In this document: piece by piece, positions 5,837 to 7,023 of the stretch
Layout: every line of letters begins with the position of its first letter
Position numbering within the stretch: the stretch's first letter is position 1
Assembly: GCA_903866425.1 (NCBI GenBank)
Contig: CAIPNN010000030.1
Location: forward strand, 1-7,023
Direction of reading: 5' to 3'
Source: an uncultured Actinomycetes bacterium
GTDB taxonomy: Bacteria > Actinomycetota > Thermoleophilia > Miltoncostaeales > Miltoncostaeaceae
Length of the DNA stretch: 7,023 bases
Program-made: the position numbers and the translations under genes
The notes under the pieces: model-generated
What the model was told of the DNA's origin: nothing
Seen by the model: only the letters and a program-made list of their open reading frames with translations
Databases searched by the model: none

Positions 5837-6604
5837 CTAGCCGGTCACCCAGCTGGGCGGTCGCTTCTCAAGAAAGGCGGTCATGCCCTCCTTGCGCTCC
5901 GGATTGTCGAACTGCCGTGCAAAGGCGGCGGCCTCGGCACCCAGCAGCGGGTCACGATCGCCGAGCGCCGCGTGCACCAGCTGCTTCGACAACGCGACCG
6001 CCGACGGCGACTTGGCGGCGATCTCGTCACCCAGCGCCACGGCGGCATCCAGCAGTTCGTCGGCCGGGTGCACGGCGGTCACGAGGCCTGCGGCCAGCGC
6101 CTGCTCGGCCGTCACCATCGCGCCTGTGAGGATCATCTGCATGGCGAAGCCCTCGCCGGTGATGCGCGGCAGGCGCTGCGTGCCGCCCCAGCCGGGCGGA
6201 ATGCCGAGCGCCACCTCGGGCTGTGCAAGCTTGGCGCCCTCGGCCGCAACGCGTACGTCGCACGCGAGCGACACCTCGCACCCGCCGCCGAGCGCGAACC
6301 CGTTGATGGCGGCGATCACCGGCACCGACAGGCCCTCGATGTCGCGGCACAGGCCGTGGCCCTGCGTGGCGAAGGCCAGGGCGGCGTCGTGGTCCATCTT
6401 CACCATCTCGGTGATGTCTGCACCCGCGCAGAAGGCGCGACCGGCACCGGTGAGCACCACGGCACGCACCTGCGGATCGTTGGCGGCGGCGTCCAGCGCG
6501 GCGCGAAGCTCGGTGATCATGTCCGGCGACAGCGCGTTGAGCGCCTCCTGGCGATCGATCACCAGAATCTGCACCGCGCCACGGCGCTCGAAGGCAATGC
6601 CCAC
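5837..6604 (-). CDS. Enoyl-CoA hydratase/isomerase family protein (crotonase)
   Basis: Enoyl-CoA hydratases add water to trans-2-enoyl-CoA, the second step of beta-oxidation. The most likely start is GTG at 6604, giving 255 residues beginning VGIAFERRGAVQIL, the standard crotonase length. Upstream codons in the same frame overlap the preceding gene and show no family similarity. RQEALNALSPDM (18-29) and GRAFCAGADITEM (55-67) form the CoA-binding and oxyanion region. NGFALGGGCEVSLACD (101-116) supplies the oxyanion glycine and E110; QPEVALGIPPGWGGTQRLPR (128-147) supplies E130. These match the two catalytic glutamates of true hydratases, so hydratase activity is more likely than a glutamate-deficient isomerase or dehalogenase. 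It starts one base after the TAG of the mutase subunit gene and has no clear SD, indicating translational coupling. Substrate chain length cannot be read from the sequence; no specific symbol (paaF, echA) is justified. Confidence 0.93.
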   Translation of the reverse strand: MGIAFERRGAVQILVIDRQEALNALSPDMITELRAALDAAANDPQVRAVVLTGAGRAFCAGADITEMVKMDHDAALAFATQGHGLCRDIEGLSVPVIAAINGFALGGGCEVSLACDVRVAAEGAKLAQPEVALGIPPGWGGTQRLPRITGEGFAMQMILTGAMVTAEQALAAGLVTAVHPADELLDAAVALGDEIAAKSPSAVALSKQLVHAALGDRDPLLGAEAAAFARQFDNPERKEGMTAFLEKRPPSWVTG

Positions 6605-6605
6605 G

Positions 6606-7001
6606 CTAGGCGGCGACGCGGCTTTCGAGGAACGTGACCATGTCGTCCACCGGGGCACCCGGGGTGTACACGGCCGCCACGCCCAACCCGCGCAGCTCTT
6701 CAGCGTCGTCACTGGGGATGGTGCCGCCCACGATCACCAGCACGTCGTCGGCTCCCTCGGCCGCGAGCAGCTCCATCACGCGGGGCACCAGCGTCATGTG
6801 CGCCCCCGAGAGAATCGAGAGGCCCACGGCGTCGGCGTCTTCCTGCACAACGGTGGCCACCACCTGCTCGGGCGTCTGGTGCAGCCCCGTGTAGATGACC
6901 TCCATGCCGGCGTCGCGAAGCGACCGGGCAACGATCTTGGCGCCGCGGTCATGACCGTCGAGACCGGGCTTTGCGATGACGATGCGAATAGGACGTCCCA
7001 T
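6606..7001 (-). CDS. Stand-alone cobalamin-binding subunit of a methylmalonyl-CoA-mutase-type enzyme
   Basis: This 131-residue protein is a single B12-binding Rossmann-like domain matching the C-terminal part of methylmalonyl-CoA mutase. KPGLDGHDRGAK (11-22) holds the DxHxxG motif in which H17 is expected to be the lower axial cobalt ligand. LSILSG (61-66) contains the SxL motif, and VGGTIP (91-96) the GG motif that cradles the nucleotide tail of the cofactor. The domain is complete, so it is a natural small subunit and not a truncated gene. It needs a separate TIM-barrel large subunit, which is not in the window. The acyl-CoA substrate (methylmalonyl-, isobutyryl-, ethylmalonyl- or 2-hydroxyisobutyryl-CoA) depends on that partner. 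The start is the ATG at 7001. The bases just upstream lack an SD but contain a -10-like TATACT. Coupling to an enoyl-CoA hydratase supports a role in acyl-CoA catabolism. Confidence 0.92.
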   Translation of the reverse strand: MGRPIRIVIAKPGLDGHDRGAKIVARSLRDAGMEVIYTGLHQTPEQVVATVVQEDADAVGLSILSGAHMTLVPRVMELLAAEGADDVLVIVGGTIPSDDAEELRGLGVAAVYTPGAPVDDMVTFLESRVAA

Positions 7002-7010
7002 AGGGGCGTC

Positions 7011-7016
7011 AGTATA
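7011..7016 (-). promoter_or_regulatory. Possible -10 element, compatible with a leaderless start
   Basis: TATACT on the minus strand matches 5 of 6 bases of TATAAT and ends 9 bases before the ATG at 7001. A start 6-9 bases downstream would fall on or within a few bases of the ATG, giving a leaderless or nearly leaderless mRNA; this agrees with the missing SD. The -35 region is outside the window, so it cannot be checked. Confidence 0.4.
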
Positions 7017-7023
7017 AGGAGGA

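Noticed and set aside
5774..6637. Plus-strand open frame (287 codons) opposite the enoyl-CoA hydratase
   Set aside because: Its Arg/His/Gly-rich translation is typical of a shadow frame, and the opposite strand carries a clear crotonase with catalytic residues.
6605..6712. N-terminal extension of the enoyl-CoA hydratase overlapping the mutase subunit
   Set aside because: The extra 36 residues are out-of-frame translation of the mutase gene with no crotonase similarity. The GTG at 6604 gives the normal family length.

Overview
This is a GC-rich, gene-dense bacterial window in which every supported gene lies on the minus strand, so it is transcribed from the right end (7023) towards the left end (1). 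Frequent GTG starts, short intergenic gaps, Shine-Dalgarno (SD) sites ahead of most genes and the rpmE-prfA-prmC order fit a high-GC actinobacterium. A Thermoleophilia-like or related lineage is possible, but that is inference; the sequence does not settle the taxon.

In transcription order, the right part (7001 to 3920) encodes acyl-CoA metabolism. It holds a stand-alone cobalamin-binding subunit of a methylmalonyl-CoA-mutase-type enzyme, an enoyl-CoA hydratase/isomerase that begins one base after it, and then the two subunits of electron transfer flavoprotein (etfB, etfA). Together they suggest beta-oxidation of acyl-CoAs, with electrons passed by ETF to the respiratory chain and a B12-dependent carbon-skeleton rearrangement of a short acyl-CoA. 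The large mutase subunit and any acyl-CoA dehydrogenase are outside the window.

A strong GC-rich hairpin with a UUCG loop (3873-3898) follows etfA and probably ends that unit. A -10-like element directly beside it probably starts the next one: rpmE (ribosomal protein L31), prfA (release factor 1) and prmC (release factor glutamine methyltransferase). These are tightly packed translation genes.

The left part (1 to 1572) holds two tandem paralogous secreted proteins that I cannot assign to a known family. Both have a Sec-type signal peptide with an ASA cleavage site and the same four cysteines in a Gly/Ser/Trp/Tyr-rich domain. The upstream copy also has a basic linker and a C-terminal domain with two cysteines. 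The downstream copy runs off the window at base 1. This pair is the least explained part of the window. I see no RNA genes, insertion sequences, CRISPR arrays or phage genes.
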